Assembly: GCF_039537965.1 (NCBI RefSeq) | Contig: NZ_BAABBM010000001.1 | Span: 1,798,001-1,862,000, forward strand | DNA from: Sphingomonas limnosediminicola | Lineage (GTDB): Bacteria > Pseudomonadota > Alphaproteobacteria > Sphingomonadales > Sphingomonadaceae | Length of the DNA: 64,000 nucleotides | Direction of reading: 5' to 3' | In this document: positions 34,809-43,984 of the stretch, piece by piece | Layout of the letters: each line of letters opens with the position of its first letter | Position numbering within the stretch: position 1 is the first letter of the stretch | The notes under the pieces: generated by a model | Told to the model about the DNA's origin: nothing | What the model saw: the letters and a program-made list of their open reading frames with translations, nothing else | Database searches by the model: none | Program-made: the position numbers and the translations under genes

Positions 34809-35129
34809 ATGTCCTGGTTTCCCCGTCCGTCCGGCCCACGCGCCGCCTTTGCCGACCTTGCCGCCTTCCTGCGTCACCGCAGCCGGGAGCAGGTGATCGG
34901 CGGCATGCTCGCAGTCCTGGTGACGACGATCATCGTCATCGAGTTCGTGCTCGATGCGAAGATGGGCACGGCGCCGCCGCCGCAAGTCGTCTACGTCGAG
35001 CTTTTCCCGTCGAACCGCACGGACGCGCAGATCATCGCTGACCAGAAGAAGGACGCGGCGAAAAAGCGCGCCGCCGAGCTCGAGAAGCAACGGCAATACC
35101 AGAAGCTCGAGAAACAGCTCGGGATGTGA
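34809..35129 (+). CDS. Small membrane protein of unknown function
   Basis: A 106-residue protein with one central membrane helix (VIGGMLAVLVTTIIVIEFVLD, about residues 29-49) between a basic N-terminal tail and a charged, lysine-, glutamate- and glutamine-rich C-terminal helix (IIADQKKDAAKKRAAELEK), which could be a coiled coil. The periplasmic region VVYVELFPSNRTDAQI is distinctive. I have no family name for it. It overlaps ribD (GTGA), so it is co-translated with the riboflavin gene; I cannot tell whether this link is functional. Confidence 0.7.
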   Translation: MSWFPRPSGPRAAFADLAAFLRHRSREQVIGGMLAVLVTTIIVIEFVLDAKMGTAPPPQVVYVELFPSNRTDAQIIADQKKDAAKKRAAELEKQRQYQKLEKQLGM

Positions 35130-36103
35130 GCGCCGACAAGCGCTTCATGGCCGAAGCGCTGGCGCTCGCCGAAGCCGCGCGCGGGCAGAGCGCGCCCAAT
35201 CCCAACGTCGGTTGCGTGATCGTATCGACAAACGGCCGCATCGTGGGGCGCGGCTCTACCGCCTCAGGCGGCAGGCCGCATGCTGAGGCTATCGCGCTTC
35301 AGCAGGCAGGCAAGAAGGCGGCCGGCTCGACGGTTTATGTGACGCTCGAACCCTGTGCGCACCAAAGCCCGCGCGGGCCGGCGTGCGCGGAGCTCCTGCG
35401 GGCAGCCAAGCCCGAACGTATTGTCATCGCGCTTAAGGACCCCGACCCGCGCACCAGCGGCAAAGGCATCAAGCGGCTACGTGCAGCAGGTATCGAAGTT
35501 CAACTTGGCCTTGACCGTGACGCGGCAAGACGCTCCCTCGCTGGTTGGCTGACGCGATCGAAGCTTGGCCGCCCCCGCGTGACGCTCAAGCTGGCGCTGT
35601 CGATCGACGGAAAGATCGCGCTGCCGTCAGGGGAGAGCAAATGGATCACCGGGGAGGATGCCCGGCGCCACGTCCATTTGGAACGCGCGCACTCGGACAT
35701 GATCCTCGTCGGGCGCGGGACCTACCTGGCCGATCAGCCGCGGCTCGACGTGAGGCTCCCCGGTCTTGAGGAGCGCTCGCCTCGGCGCGCGCTCCTCACT
35801 CATGGAGAAGCGGTCGATGGCTGGGAAATCCTTACTGATCCGCAAGATGTATATCGACTTCATGACGTCAACGAGCTGCTGGTCGAGGGCGGGTCGGCGA
35901 CCGCGACGGCGTTTCTGGCCGAAGATTTGGTTGACCGCATTCTCATCTATCGCGCGCCGATCATCGTCGGCGAAGGCAAGTCATCGTTCGGCTATGTCGG
36001 CCTCGACGCGATCGGCGACGCGCATGGCCGCTGGCGGTTTGTCGACGACCACCATCTCGGCGTCGACCGCCTCGAAGTTTACGAGCGGGTCCGCGAAGGC
36101 TAG
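35126..36103 (+). CDS. ribD: Bifunctional riboflavin deaminase/reductase
   Basis: A 325-residue cytoplasmic enzyme catalysing the deamination and ribose reduction steps of riboflavin synthesis. The N-terminal deaminase zinc site is H-A-E in GGRPHAEAIALQQA (about residues 50-54) with C-x8-C in LEPCAHQSPRGPACAE. The C-terminal reductase starts with RPRVTLKLALSIDGKIALPS and contains ERAHSDMILVGRGTYLADQP and LLVEGGSATATAFL. The GTG 35126 overlaps the preceding gene's stop; an internal ATG (MAEALALAEAARG) is a weaker choice. ribE follows after nine bases. Confidence 0.95.
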   Translation: MSADKRFMAEALALAEAARGQSAPNPNVGCVIVSTNGRIVGRGSTASGGRPHAEAIALQQAGKKAAGSTVYVTLEPCAHQSPRGPACAELLRAAKPERIVIALKDPDPRTSGKGIKRLRAAGIEVQLGLDRDAARRSLAGWLTRSKLGRPRVTLKLALSIDGKIALPSGESKWITGEDARRHVHLERAHSDMILVGRGTYLADQPRLDVRLPGLEERSPRRALLTHGEAVDGWEILTDPQDVYRLHDVNELLVEGGSATATAFLAEDLVDRILIYRAPIIVGEGKSSFGYVGLDAIGDAHGRWRFVDDHHLGVDRLEVYERVREG

Positions 36104-36112
36104 GCGCGGCGC

Positions 36113-36721
36113 ATGTTCACCGGGATCGTCACCGACGTCGGCACCGTCCGAAAGGCCGAGCAGCGCGGCGACCTGCGGCTGGAGATTGAGACCGGTTATG
36201 ATCTTGGAACGGTCGATCTGGGCGCCTCGATCGCCTGTTCTGGTGTCTGCCTGACGGTCGTCGATAAGGGCGAGGACTGGTTCGCGGTCGACGTTTCGGG
36301 GGAAACCTTGTCGCGGACCGCCAAGGACATATGGCGCGAAGGCGCGAAGCTGAATCTGGAGCGATCTCTACGCCTTGGCGATGAACTGGGCGGACACATT
36401 GTCACCGGGCACGTCGATGCGGTTGCTGAGGTCGTTGACGTCTGTCCCGAGGGCGACTCGGTAAAGGTCGGCATCTCGGTGCCTCGCCAACTCGGTCCGA
36501 TGATTGCGGCGAAAGGGTCGATTTCGATCGACGGTGTGTCACTGACCGTCAACGAGGTTCGCGATGCGGAGGACGGAGGCACGCATTTCTCGGTGAACAT
36601 CATTCCCCATACGGCGCAGCAGACGACGCTCGCTCGGTTGGCCGTGGGGCGACAGCTTAATGTCGAGATTGACGTGCTTGCCCGCTACATTGACCGGATG
36701 CTGTCCGCTCGCGCACAGTAG
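36113..36721 (+). CDS. ribE: Riboflavin synthase, alpha type
   Basis: A 202-residue cytoplasmic enzyme that dismutates two lumazines into riboflavin. It is a tandem of two lumazine-binding beta-barrels: MFTGIVTDVGTV opens the first, with ACSGVCLTVV, and the second has GHIVTGHVDA and SIDGVSLTVNEV, as in the family. The final RYIDRML is also typical. It lies between ribD and ribB on one strand, with two inverted repeats after its stop. No FMN riboswitch is visible in front of ribD. Confidence 0.96.
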   Translation: MFTGIVTDVGTVRKAEQRGDLRLEIETGYDLGTVDLGASIACSGVCLTVVDKGEDWFAVDVSGETLSRTAKDIWREGAKLNLERSLRLGDELGGHIVTGHVDAVAEVVDVCPEGDSVKVGISVPRQLGPMIAAKGSISIDGVSLTVNEVRDAEDGGTHFSVNIIPHTAQQTTLARLAVGRQLNVEIDVLARYIDRMLSARAQ

Positions 36722-36737
36722 GAACACATTTGTTCCT
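36720..36737. repeat. Inverted repeat AGGAACA-CATT-TGTTCCT after ribE
   Basis: Perfect seven-base arms with a four-base loop, starting inside the ribE stop codon and followed by CCTTTC. It could be a weak hairpin ending the ribDE part of the transcript or a regulator site for ribB. The short T-run argues against an efficient terminator. Confidence 0.55.
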
Positions 36738-36744
36738 CCTTTCG

Positions 36745-36762
36745 ATCACATCATAATGTGAT
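36745..36762. promoter_or_regulatory. Palindrome ATCACAT-CATA-ATGTGAT before ribB
   Basis: Perfect seven-base arms, ending about 11 bases before ATG 36774, overlapping the ribosome-binding region (ATGGAG). As the RibB protein below has an N-terminal segment resembling a helix-turn-helix, this may be an operator for self-control or another regulator. There is no T-tract. Confidence 0.5.
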
Positions 36763-36773
36763 ATGGAGTGCTT

Positions 36774-38057
36774 ATGAGCACCAATCTGATCGAGCAGCTC
36801 GAAGCGATCATCGCCACGGGCGAAGTCAGCCGCGCCGGCCTCGCCCGCGCCGCCGGCCTTCATCCCAATAGCCTGCGCAAGGTCGGGCAGGCAGACTGGA
36901 ATCCGACGGCCGATACGCTGACGCGGCTCGAAAAGCTGATCCAGCGCGGGAACACCGAAGTTCTGGTCGGTACCGAGGCGATTATCGATGAGGCCCGCAA
37001 CGGCCGCATGTTTATCCTCGTCGACGACGAAGGCCGCGAGAATGAGGGCGACCTTGTCATCCCCGCGCAGATGGCGACGCCCGACGCCGTCAACTTCATG
37101 GCACGCCACGGGCGCGGGCTTATCTGCCTCGCCCTTACCAAAGATCGCGCCGATCAACTTGGCCTGGAGCCGATGACGCGCACCAACCGTAGCCGCAACG
37201 AGACGGCCTTCACCGTTTCGATCGAGGCGCGCGAGGGCATCTCCACCGGCATCAGCGCCGCCGACCGCGCCCGCACCATCGCCGTCGCCATCGATGCAGC
37301 GCATGGGCCGGACGCCATCGTTTCCCCCGGCCACGTGTTCCCGCTCGTCGCCAAGCCCGGCGGCGTGCTGGTTCGTGCCGGGCACACTGAGGCAGCGGTC
37401 GATGTGTCGCGCCTGGCCGGCCTCAATTCCAGCGGCGTGATTTGCGAGATCATGCGCGAGGATGGGACTATGGCCCGCCTCGAAGACCTGATGGAATTCG
37501 CGCGGACGCACCGCCTCAAGATCGGCACGATCCGCGACCTCATCGCCTACCGCCTCAAGAAGGATCATCTCGTCGAGCGCGTCTCGACGGCCAATTTCAA
37601 GGCGAGCAGCGGCGCCGAATGGCAGGCGCAGGTCTTCCGCGACAAGTCGAGCGGCGAAGAGCAACTCGCCCTCGTTCACGGCGCGATCGATTCCTCGCAG
37701 CCGGTGATGGTGCGCATGCACAGCCTCGACCTCTTCTCCGACGTGCTCGAAGAGGCAACGCCGCGTTCGGGACTGCTTCAGGCGGCGATGCGCATGATTG
37801 AAGAGGAAGGCTCGGGCGTGCTCGTTACCCTCCACGCTGCGGCACCCGGATCGCTGTCGCGCTCCATTGACCTTCGCGCCGGCAAACCCGCCGAAGCGGG
37901 AGACGCGGTTCGCGGTTACGGCACGGGGGCGCAGATCCTTGCCGCGCTCGGTGTTCACGACATGATCCTGCTGACCAACACACACCATTCGCCGATCGCG
38001 CTTGGCGGCTACGGTCTGGCCATCGTCGAGGAACGTCGCATCAAGGCGGCCGCGTAG
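36774..38057 (+). CDS. ribB: 3,4-dihydroxy-2-butanone 4-phosphate synthase with N-terminal HTH-like and degenerate RibA-like segments
   Basis: A 427-residue protein in three parts. Residues 1-60 ([40 protein letters not shown]) look like a Cro/CI-type helix-turn-helix. Residues about 65-265 are the RibB domain: [47 protein letters not shown] ([15 protein letters not shown]), making DHBP from ribulose 5-phosphate. The rest aligns with RibA (GTP cyclohydrolase II) but [20 protein letters not shown] lacks the cysteines that bind zinc, so that activity is unlikely; a similar RibBX arrangement is known. ATG 36774 follows GGAG at good spacing. GTP cyclohydrolase must come from elsewhere. Confidence 0.88.
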   Translation: MSTNLIEQLEAIIATGEVSRAGLARAAGLHPNSLRKVGQADWNPTADTLTRLEKLIQRGNTEVLVGTEAIIDEARNGRMFILVDDEGRENEGDLVIPAQMATPDAVNFMARHGRGLICLALTKDRADQLGLEPMTRTNRSRNETAFTVSIEAREGISTGISAADRARTIAVAIDAAHGPDAIVSPGHVFPLVAKPGGVLVRAGHTEAAVDVSRLAGLNSSGVICEIMREDGTMARLEDLMEFARTHRLKIGTIRDLIAYRLKKDHLVERVSTANFKASSGAEWQAQVFRDKSSGEEQLALVHGAIDSSQPVMVRMHSLDLFSDVLEEATPRSGLLQAAMRMIEEEGSGVLVTLHAAAPGSLSRSIDLRAGKPAEAGDAVRGYGTGAQILAALGVHDMILLTNTHHSPIALGGYGLAIVEERRIKAAA

Positions 38058-38480
38058 ATGTCGACGATCCTGATCGCTGAGGCGCGCTTCTACCCGCACC
38101 TGAACGACATGCTGCTTGAGGGCGCTCGCGCAGCCATCGAAGCCGCGGGCCACAAGCATGAGACGCTAACGGTCCCCGGTGCGCTCGAACTCCCCGGCGC
38201 AATCGCGCTTGCGGCTCGCAGTGGCCGCTTCTGCGCTTTTGTCGCGCTCGGCGTCGTGATCCGGGGCGAGACCTATCATTTTGAGGCCGTCTCGAACGAA
38301 AGCGCACGCGGTCTGATGGACCTGACGCTGCAGGGCTTCGCAATCGGCAACGGCATCCTCACCGTCGAGAACGAAGAGCAGGCCCGGGTGCGCGCCGATC
38401 CGCGGCTCGGTAACAAGGGCGGCGGCGCCGCGGAGGCCGCCCTGTCGCTCTTCCAGCTTCGCGAGAAATACGCGCCTTAA
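38058..38480 (+). CDS. ribH: 6,7-dimethyl-8-ribityllumazine synthase
   Basis: A 140-residue enzyme, normally assembling into pentamers or icosahedra, that condenses DHBP with the RibD product. Family marks: [19 protein letters not shown], the substrate-binding [35 protein letters not shown] and [18 protein letters not shown]. The stretch E-T-x-H-F-E includes the proton-relay histidine. It begins directly after the ribB stop with no gap, the last gene of the ribDEBH run, and overlaps the SOUL gene by four bases at its 3' end. Confidence 0.95.
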   Translation: MSTILIAEARFYPHLNDMLLEGARAAIEAAGHKHETLTVPGALELPGAIALAARSGRFCAFVALGVVIRGETYHFEAVSNESARGLMDLTLQGFAIGNGILTVENEEQARVRADPRLGNKGGGAAEAALSLFQLREKYAP

Positions 38481-39103
38481 TTCAGTGGGAGCAGGACTTC
38501 GTTGCGCCGTAACGGCGGCGGAATCATCGGCGAGTTGTAGAAGGCATATTCAGGCGTCGTCGCGGTATGATGTCCACGTCGCGCAAGCCAGCCACGCAAC
38601 CGGTGCTCGGCGTCGTCGAGCTTCTCGTTGCTGGCCACGCCCGAGAATTTGACGGCGGCAATTTTCCGCGGCCCCACTTCAACGAGCGACACGTCTTCCG
38701 GGGGCTCGGGCAGGTCGGCCTTCGTGCGGCCTTCCGGCATGACGAAGCGAACGCGCCACGCTCCTTCGAGGCCGTCATCGAAAACGGGCGGCTCACTTGC
38801 CATCGGATCGCCGCCGTCCTGCACGACGGGCACCGTCATCGGCAGCTCCTCGCCATCGCGCGACTTGGCGAAAATATAGTCAGCGAGGATCCGGAAACCT
38901 TGGTTCAACGCGTCCTTCCGCGGACCTTGAACGACAGTTTCGGCCACGACGATGTCCGGATAAGCCCGGAGCTCAAACTCGCCGTCGCTTTCAAGCGTCC
39001 GATATTCGGGGCCCGGCGTCGCCTTCTCCCGAAAATAATAGATCAACGCGCCGCCAAGTGCCGCCACTCCGACAGCCGCGCCCGCAATTGCACTCTTCCG
39101 CAT
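38477..39103 (-). CDS. SOUL family haem-binding-like protein
   Basis: A 208-residue protein with an N-terminal membrane helix or signal ([23 protein letters not shown]) and a SOUL/HEBP domain: [54 protein letters not shown] and [17 protein letters not shown] proteins bind haem or tetrapyrroles in animals; the bacterial role is unclear. A candidate EcfG stress promoter lies upstream on the same strand. It is divergent from the EamA transporter and convergent with ribH. Confidence 0.87.
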   Translation of the reverse strand: MRKSAIAGAAVGVAALGGALIYYFREKATPGPEYRTLESDGEFELRAYPDIVVAETVVQGPRKDALNQGFRILADYIFAKSRDGEELPMTVPVVQDGGDPMASEPPVFDDGLEGAWRVRFVMPEGRTKADLPEPPEDVSLVEVGPRKIAAVKFSGVASNEKLDDAEHRLRGWLARRGHHTATTPEYAFYNSPMIPPPLRRNEVLLPLN

Positions 39104-39122
39104 ATCTCGCCTCCGGCGATCA

Positions 39123-39147
39123 AACCGGCGACCTAACAGGCTGTTCC
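39123..39147 (-). promoter_or_regulatory. Candidate EcfG-type promoter before the SOUL gene
   Basis: On the minus strand GGAAC (39147-39143), 16 bases, then GGTT (39126-39123) precede the start by about 20 bases, with GGAGG close to the ATG. The general stress sigma factor EcfG uses GGAAC-N16/17-cGTT. The first base of the -10 is G, not C, so this is a weaker match than the one at 48399. Confidence 0.4.
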
Positions 39148-39191
39148 CACGCCACGCTCGACTCGGCGGGCCCGTCCGCTAAGGCGCCGAG

Positions 39192-40085
39192 GTGACCGAA
39201 CCCGACCGGCATCGTTTCGCCTTTCTTGCCGTCCTTGTCGGCAGCAGCGCACTCGCGTTCGGGCCTTGGCTCGTCCGCTTGTCGGAGGTTGGACCGGTGG
39301 CAGCCGGCTTCTGGCGCCTGGCGCTGGCGTTGCCCTTCCTCTTCGTCATCGCAGCGGTGACCGGGCAAGCCGTCCACTGGCCGGGACGAAAACTCGCGGT
39401 TCTTGTCGCCTTCGCTGCCTTCTTCTTTGCAGCCGACCTCGCCGCCTGGCACGCGGGCATCCACATGACGAAGCTCGGCAACGCGACCTTGTTCGGCAAT
39501 GTGTCCAGCTTCGCCTTTGCAGCCTGGGGCCTGTGGCTGGCGCGCCGGATGCCGTCGCCGCTGCAAGCCGGCGCGCTCGGCCTCGCCGCACTGGGAGCAG
39601 CCTTGCTGATGGGAAGCAGCTTCGAGCTCTCCCCGCGCAATTTTGCCGGCGACCTGCTGTGTCTGTTCGCCGGCATTCTCTATGCGGGCTATCTCATCGC
39701 CGTTCAGCAGGGCCGTGGCTCACTGAAGCCGATGCCCTTGTTGTTTCTGTCCAGCCTCTTCGGCGCCGCGATGCTTCTTCCCGTCTCTTTGCTGCTCGGC
39801 GAACAGATCATTCCGCACGACTGGACCTACGTTTTCCTACTCGCGCTCGGCAGCCAGGTCCTCGGACAGGGGCTGCTCGTTTACGGAATCGGGCACGTAC
39901 CGCCGCTCGCCGTCGGGCTCGTGTTGCTTACGCAGCCCGCGATCTCGGCGTTGGTCGGATGGTTCGCTTATGGCGAGAAGCTCCGCCCGCTCGACTGGGT
40001 CGGGGCGTTTGCGATCGGCGCGGCCTTGGTGCTCGTGCGTTTGCCGGAGCGGGGGTTGCGAACGCTGGAAGAGCAGCCCAGTTGA
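39192..40085 (+). CDS. EamA/DMT superfamily transporter
   Basis: A 297-residue inner-membrane protein with about ten helices in two EamA repeats: first FAFLAVLVGSSALAFGPWLV through LWLARRMPSPLQAGALGLAA, second FAGDLLCLFAGILYAGYLIAV through WVGAFAIGAALVLVRL. The phrases GPVAAGFWRLALALPFLFV and HAGIHMTKLGNATLFGNVSSF are typical of the family, which exports metabolites or amino acids; the substrate here is unknown. COQ9 follows after five bases, so they may share a transcript. GTG 39192 is the start chosen because it begins the family-like N-terminus (TEPDRHRFAFLAVLVG). Confidence 0.88.
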   Translation: MTEPDRHRFAFLAVLVGSSALAFGPWLVRLSEVGPVAAGFWRLALALPFLFVIAAVTGQAVHWPGRKLAVLVAFAAFFFAADLAAWHAGIHMTKLGNATLFGNVSSFAFAAWGLWLARRMPSPLQAGALGLAALGAALLMGSSFELSPRNFAGDLLCLFAGILYAGYLIAVQQGRGSLKPMPLLFLSSLFGAAMLLPVSLLLGEQIIPHDWTYVFLLALGSQVLGQGLLVYGIGHVPPLAVGLVLLTQPAISALVGWFAYGEKLRPLDWVGAFAIGAALVLVRLPERGLRTLEEQPS

Positions 40086-40090
40086 GCGCC

Positions 40091-40744
40091 ATGGACAGCC
40101 CAAGCCCTCTAGAGAAACTGCGCCGCCAGCTCGCACTCGCGGTCGGTGAAAATGCCGTGTTCGACGGCTGGACGCAGGCCGCTGTCGACTCGGCTGCGCG
40201 GCAGCTAGGGATCGATCCGGTTCAGGCGCGCCTCGCGGTGCCAAAGGGCCACGCCGAGATGATCGACCTCTACATCCAGGAGGTCGATCGCGCGCTCGAA
40301 GCCTGGTTCACGCCCAAGCGTCTCGCCGGAATGAAAATTCGCGAAAAGATCCGTTCGCTTATCTGGCACCGGCTGGAAATCCAGGGACCGGCCCGCGAAG
40401 CGTTGCGGCGCGCGCTTGCCATCCTCGCCATGCCGCAGAACCTGCCGCTCGGCCTGCGCATCGGTTGGCGCACCGCCGACACCATGTGGCGCATCGCCGG
40501 CGACACCAGCACCGATTTCAACCACTACACGAAGCGGATGACGCTCGGTGCCGTCTATGCCTCGACATTGCTGGTCTGGCTCGACGACCAGACGGAAGGA
40601 TGGACTGACACCGCCGCCTTTCTCGACCGGCGCATCGACGATGTGATGAAGATTGAGAAGATGAAGGCCGAATGGCGCGGTTCTTCCGAGCAGCGACTGA
40701 GCCTCTCGCGGTTCCTCGGCAGGCTGCGCTACCCGCCTAGGTAG
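40091..40744 (+). CDS. COQ9 family ubiquinone biosynthesis protein
   Basis: A 217-residue protein of the COQ9 family, which in mitochondria and alphaproteobacteria supports ubiquinone synthesis by binding lipid and the hydroxylase COQ7. Visible marks: LRRQLALAVGENAVFDGWTQ, MIDLYIQEVDRALEAWF, GWRTADTMWRIAGDTSTDFN and HYTKRMTLGAVYASTLLVWL, the C-terminal COQ9 helices. The start ATG 40091 lies five bases after the transporter stop; the frame runs open far upstream without match. Confidence 0.92.
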   Translation: MDSPSPLEKLRRQLALAVGENAVFDGWTQAAVDSAARQLGIDPVQARLAVPKGHAEMIDLYIQEVDRALEAWFTPKRLAGMKIREKIRSLIWHRLEIQGPAREALRRALAILAMPQNLPLGLRIGWRTADTMWRIAGDTSTDFNHYTKRMTLGAVYASTLLVWLDDQTEGWTDTAAFLDRRIDDVMKIEKMKAEWRGSSEQRLSLSRFLGRLRYPPR

Positions 40745-40798
40745 AGTTACGCATGCTGCGCCTGCGCAAAAAATGCCACGGTGACTGGAATCGCTAGG

Positions 40799-40817
40799 CA
40801 GTTAATGATAATCAGTC
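40799..40817. promoter_or_regulatory. Candidate Fur-type box before feoAB
   Basis: CAGTTAATGATAATCAGTC contains TGATAATCA, a near-palindrome like the GATAATnATTATC Fur core, about seven bases upstream of feoA ATG and in the only gap before the ferrous iron operon. Sphingomonad Fur or Irr sites vary, so this rests on position and similarity. Confidence 0.45.
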
Positions 40818-40823
40818 GCAAGA

Positions 40824-41093
40824 ATGAACGCGCCATTTCAGCCTGAGATGATCAGCCTCGACCAACTGAAGGTTGGGACCAAAGCGCGCGTCGCCTCGAT
40901 TGAGTGGGAACGGCTGGAGGAAGGCGAAGCTTGCCGCCTTCAGAATTTCGGCTTCGATGAAGGCGTCGCGGTTGAGCCAATGCATCTCGGCCCGTTCGGC
41001 CGCGACCCGATTGCGATTCGCGTCGGGCGCATGACAGTCGCGATCCGGCGAAAGCACGCCGTCGCCATCCGCGTCGTCCCGCTCGGCAGGTGA
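40824..41093 (+). CDS. feoA: FeoA ferrous iron transport accessory protein
   Basis: An 89-residue SH3-like protein that assists FeoB. The core is ISLDQLKVGTKARVASIEWE, CRLQNFGFDEGVAVEPMHLG, FGRDPIAIRVGRMTVAIRRK, in the usual FeoA order. It starts at ATG 40824 behind a candidate Fur box and overlaps feoB by GTGA, so it is the first gene of feoAB. No feoC is seen. Confidence 0.94.
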   Translation: MNAPFQPEMISLDQLKVGTKARVASIEWERLEEGEACRLQNFGFDEGVAVEPMHLGPFGRDPIAIRVGRMTVAIRRKHAVAIRVVPLGR

Positions 41094-42937
41094 ACCCGCT
41101 TCCACTCGTTGCTGTCGCCGGCAATCCCAATGCCGGCAAGAGCGCGCTGTTCAACGCGCTCACCGGTGCGCGCCAAAAGGTCGGAAATTATCCCGGCGTC
41201 ACCGTCGAGCGGAAATCCGGTCGTCTCACGCTTGCGGATGGTCGCCCCGTGGAGATGGTCGACCTTCCCGGGTCGTACAGCCTTGATCCTGCAAGCCCCG
41301 ACGAAGCGGTCACCCGTGACGTTCTTCTGGGAAGGCAAAAAGGTGAGCGCCAGCCGGACGCTCTGGTCATCGTCCTCGACGCGTCCAATCTCGACAACCA
41401 CCTCCGGTTCGCTCTCCAACTGCTCGAGCTTGGGCTGCCGACCATCGTTGCGCTCAACATGGTCGACCTCGCCCGGCGCGACGGACTCGAACTGGATCCA
41501 CAGCGCTTGTCGGCTGAACTGGGCGTTCCCGTAATTGAGACCGTTGCCGTGCGGCGCCGCGGCATTGCCGAGCTGCAGATGGCGCTGGACGATATGCTTT
41601 CCGCGCCGTTCTGCGGCGTGCAGCCACCGGCAAAGAGTGACCTGATCCACCTGCAGCGCCGCGCCCGCGAAATCGCCACGGCTGCGGTGGTTAGTGAAAC
41701 ACCTGTCCGCCGCTGGACGCATCGTCTCGACGCCGTGCTCCTCCATCCGATAGCGGGCCCCGTCATCCTCGCGCTCATCATGTTCGTCATGTTCCAGGCC
41801 GTGTTCGCCTGGAGTCAGACGCCGGTGTCGTGGATCGAGGACGCTGTGAGCTGGCTGTCGGTGCAAGCGACCGCCGTGCTCCCGGGCGGCCTGCTACGAT
41901 CATTGGTTGTCGACGGCGCGATCGCCGGCGTCGGCGCGGTGGTGACGTTCCTGCCGCAGATCCTCATCCTGTTCCTGTTCATCCTCCTTCTCGAAGGCAC
42001 CGGGTACATGGTCCGCGCCGCCTTCCTGATGGACAAGCTGATGCATGGCGTCGGCCTCTCCGGGCGCGCCTTCATTCCGCTTCTGTCGAGCTTCGCCTGC
42101 GCCGTTCCCGGCATCATGGCGACCCGCACCATCGACGATCCCAAGGACCGCTTGACCACGATCCTTGTGGCGCCGCTGATGACCTGCTCGGCGCGGCTGC
42201 CGGTCTACACGCTGATCATCGCGGCCTTCATCCCGAACACCCGCGTGGCCTGGGGTGTCGGGCTGCAGGGGCTGGTGATGTTTGGCCTCTACATCGCCGG
42301 GATCGCCGGGGCGCTGATCGCCGCGCTCGTGCTCCGCCGCGGCGTCCTCAAGGGCAGCGGCAGCGGCTTCATGATGGAGCTTCCGAAATATCAGTGGCCG
42401 CCGCTCAAGGACGTGCTGATCGGCCTGCTCACCCGTGCGCAAATCTTCCTCAAGCGGGCCGGAACGATCATCCTCGGCACCACCATCATCCTGTGGGCGC
42501 TTGCCAGCATCCCGCAGGCGGGACCCGGCCAAAGGCAGAGCGATGTCTCGATCGCCGGTAAGATCGGCGCGGGCATTGAAGTGCTGGTGAAGCCCATCGG
42601 CTTCAACCGCGACATCAGCATGGCGCTGCTTCCCGCGATGGCGGCGCGCGAGGTGGCGGTGAGCTCGATTGCGACCGTCTATTCGATAGACTCGGCCGAC
42701 GACGGCGCCGGCGCGCAGAAGCTCGAGCAGCGTCTCCAGCATCGCTGGTCGCTGGCCACTGCGCTCGCCTTCCTCGCCTGGTTCGTTTTCGCGCCCCAGT
42801 GCATCTCCACGATCGCCGTCACTCGCCGGGAGACTAACGGATGGAAGTGGCCGATCTTCATGGTCTCGTACCTTTTTGTCCTTGCTTATTGCGCAGCTGG
42901 ACTGACCTACTGGACGGCGGTCGCGCTGGGTCTATAG
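41090..42937 (+). CDS. feoB: Ferrous iron transporter FeoB
   Basis: A 615-residue inner-membrane protein. The N-terminal GTPase has G1 [16 protein letters not shown], the switch [14 protein letters not shown]3 DLPGSYSL and G4 NMVD; the membrane part has two gate-like blocks with conserved [15 protein letters not shown] and [13 protein letters not shown] [13 protein letters not shown], and about ten helices. It moves Fe2+ across the inner membrane. It is shorter than E. coli FeoB (773), as is usual in this group. GTG 41090 starts directly in the feoA stop. ssb lies 29 bases downstream. Confidence 0.95.
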   Translation: MNPLPLVAVAGNPNAGKSALFNALTGARQKVGNYPGVTVERKSGRLTLADGRPVEMVDLPGSYSLDPASPDEAVTRDVLLGRQKGERQPDALVIVLDASNLDNHLRFALQLLELGLPTIVALNMVDLARRDGLELDPQRLSAELGVPVIETVAVRRRGIAELQMALDDMLSAPFCGVQPPAKSDLIHLQRRAREIATAAVVSETPVRRWTHRLDAVLLHPIAGPVILALIMFVMFQAVFAWSQTPVSWIEDAVSWLSVQATAVLPGGLLRSLVVDGAIAGVGAVVTFLPQILILFLFILLLEGTGYMVRAAFLMDKLMHGVGLSGRAFIPLLSSFACAVPGIMATRTIDDPKDRLTTILVAPLMTCSARLPVYTLIIAAFIPNTRVAWGVGLQGLVMFGLYIAGIAGALIAALVLRRGVLKGSGSGFMMELPKYQWPPLKDVLIGLLTRAQIFLKRAGTIILGTTIILWALASIPQAGPGQRQSDVSIAGKIGAGIEVLVKPIGFNRDISMALLPAMAAREVAVSSIATVYSIDSADDGAGAQKLEQRLQHRWSLATALAFLAWFVFAPQCISTIAVTRRETNGWKWPIFMVSYLFVLAYCAAGLTYWTAVALGL

Positions 42938-42965
42938 CTGTCCCTCAAGCAAGGGAGAGACTGAG

Positions 42966-43460
42966 ATGGCGGGCGTGAACAAGGTGATCCTGGTCGGCAA
43001 TCTGGGAGCGGATCCGGAATCGCGTTCGCTCAACAACGGCGGCGAGGTCGTGAACATGCGAATCGCCACGTCCGAAAGCTGGAAGGACCGCGACGGCAAC
43101 CGCCAGGAACGGACCGAATGGCACAATGTCGTGATCTTCAACGAAAACCTTGGGCGGGTCGCGAAGAGCTACTTGCGCAAAGGGTCGAAGGTCTATCTCG
43201 AAGGCCAGCTGCAGACGCGGAAGTGGCAGGACCAATCGGGCAACGACAAGTACACGACCGAGATCGTCCTTCAGCGCTTCCGCGGTGAACTCGTCCTACT
43301 CGACAGCCGTGACGGCGGCGGTGGTGGCGGTGGCCGCGGCGCGTTCAGCGAAGACTTTGGTGGCGGCGACGATTTCGGGGGCGGCGCACCGCCGAGGCAG
43401 CAGTCGCGGCCGCAGCCGGCGGCGTTCGACACCGACCTGGACGACGACGTCCCGTTCTAA
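42966..43460 (+). CDS. ssb: Single-stranded DNA-binding protein
   Basis: A 164-residue cytoplasmic protein. The OB fold spans residues 3-110: [60 protein letters not shown] and [21 protein letters not shown] glycine-rich linker ([19 protein letters not shown]) leads to the acidic tip DLDDDVPF, which recruits partner proteins. The last bases overlap the convergent yceD gene by four. No LexA box is apparent upstream. Confidence 0.97.
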   Translation: MAGVNKVILVGNLGADPESRSLNNGGEVVNMRIATSESWKDRDGNRQERTEWHNVVIFNENLGRVAKSYLRKGSKVYLEGQLQTRKWQDQSGNDKYTTEIVLQRFRGELVLLDSRDGGGGGGGRGAFSEDFGGGDDFGGGAPPRQQSRPQPAAFDTDLDDDVPF

Positions 43461-43984
43461 GTCTCGTTGCTGTCGGTCCGCTTGAGCGCAGCGAGTGCCG
43501 CGAACGGGCCTGCCTCGGTCTCATTCATAACGCCCGCTTCCTTGAGCGCCGCCTCGGCGCCCGCGCTGCGCGGGTAGGGATCGAGACTAAGCGCGAGCGT
43601 ATCGCCGACGGCCGTGCCGAGATCGATCATCGCTCCATCGTAGAAGACAACGTCGCAGTCGGACGCGCCAAGCTCGATCTCCTCGTCCGGGCTGCCAACC
43701 ACGGGCTCCCGCGTGAAGATCAGGTCGAACGGCTCGTCCACGGCGGCTGGGACCGGGTCGCCGGTTACGACGCAAGCCTGCTCCAACGAGGCCATCAGAC
43801 GGCCCGACGCGCGAACTGCTTCGCCCTGCCGCGTCAGCGTCACGTGCGCTTCCAGCCGATCAATGCCGCCAAGGCCAAGCCGCTGCGCGATGGCGTGACG
43901 CTCGGCGTCGTCGGCGATCAGCTCGAGCCGCTCACCGTCCCGGATCTGATCGAGGCGTAGCTGATGGGCGAAGCCGTCCGTCAT
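43457..43984 (-). CDS. YceD/DUF177 family protein
   Basis: A 175-residue cytoplasmic protein of the YceD (DUF177) family, linked to 23S rRNA maturation or ribosome assembly in plants and bacteria. Family segments: [19 protein letters not shown], a central [20 protein letters not shown] where the cysteine occurs in the usual place, and the C-terminal [21 protein letters not shown] at complement 43982-43984 gives the expected start. It overlaps the bc1-chaperone gene by ATGA-type contact and is convergent with ssb. rpmF, its frequent partner, is not adjacent. Confidence 0.9.
   Translation of the reverse strand: MTDGFAHQLRLDQIRDGERLELIADDAERHAIAQRLGLGGIDRLEAHVTLTRQGEAVRASGRLMASLEQACVVTGDPVPAAVDEPFDLIFTREPVVGSPDEEIELGASDCDVVFYDGAMIDLGTAVGDTLALSLDPYPRSAGAEAALKEAGVMNETEAGPFAALAALKRTDSNET

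Noticed and set aside
34758..36112. FMN riboswitch in front of the rib genes
   Set aside because: I looked before ribD, ribE and ribB for the conserved RFN-type blocks and found none; the gaps are too short.
36657..38159. 500-codon open frame antisense to ribB
   Set aside because: It covers a clearly coding ribB on the other strand and its translation is low-complexity without motifs.
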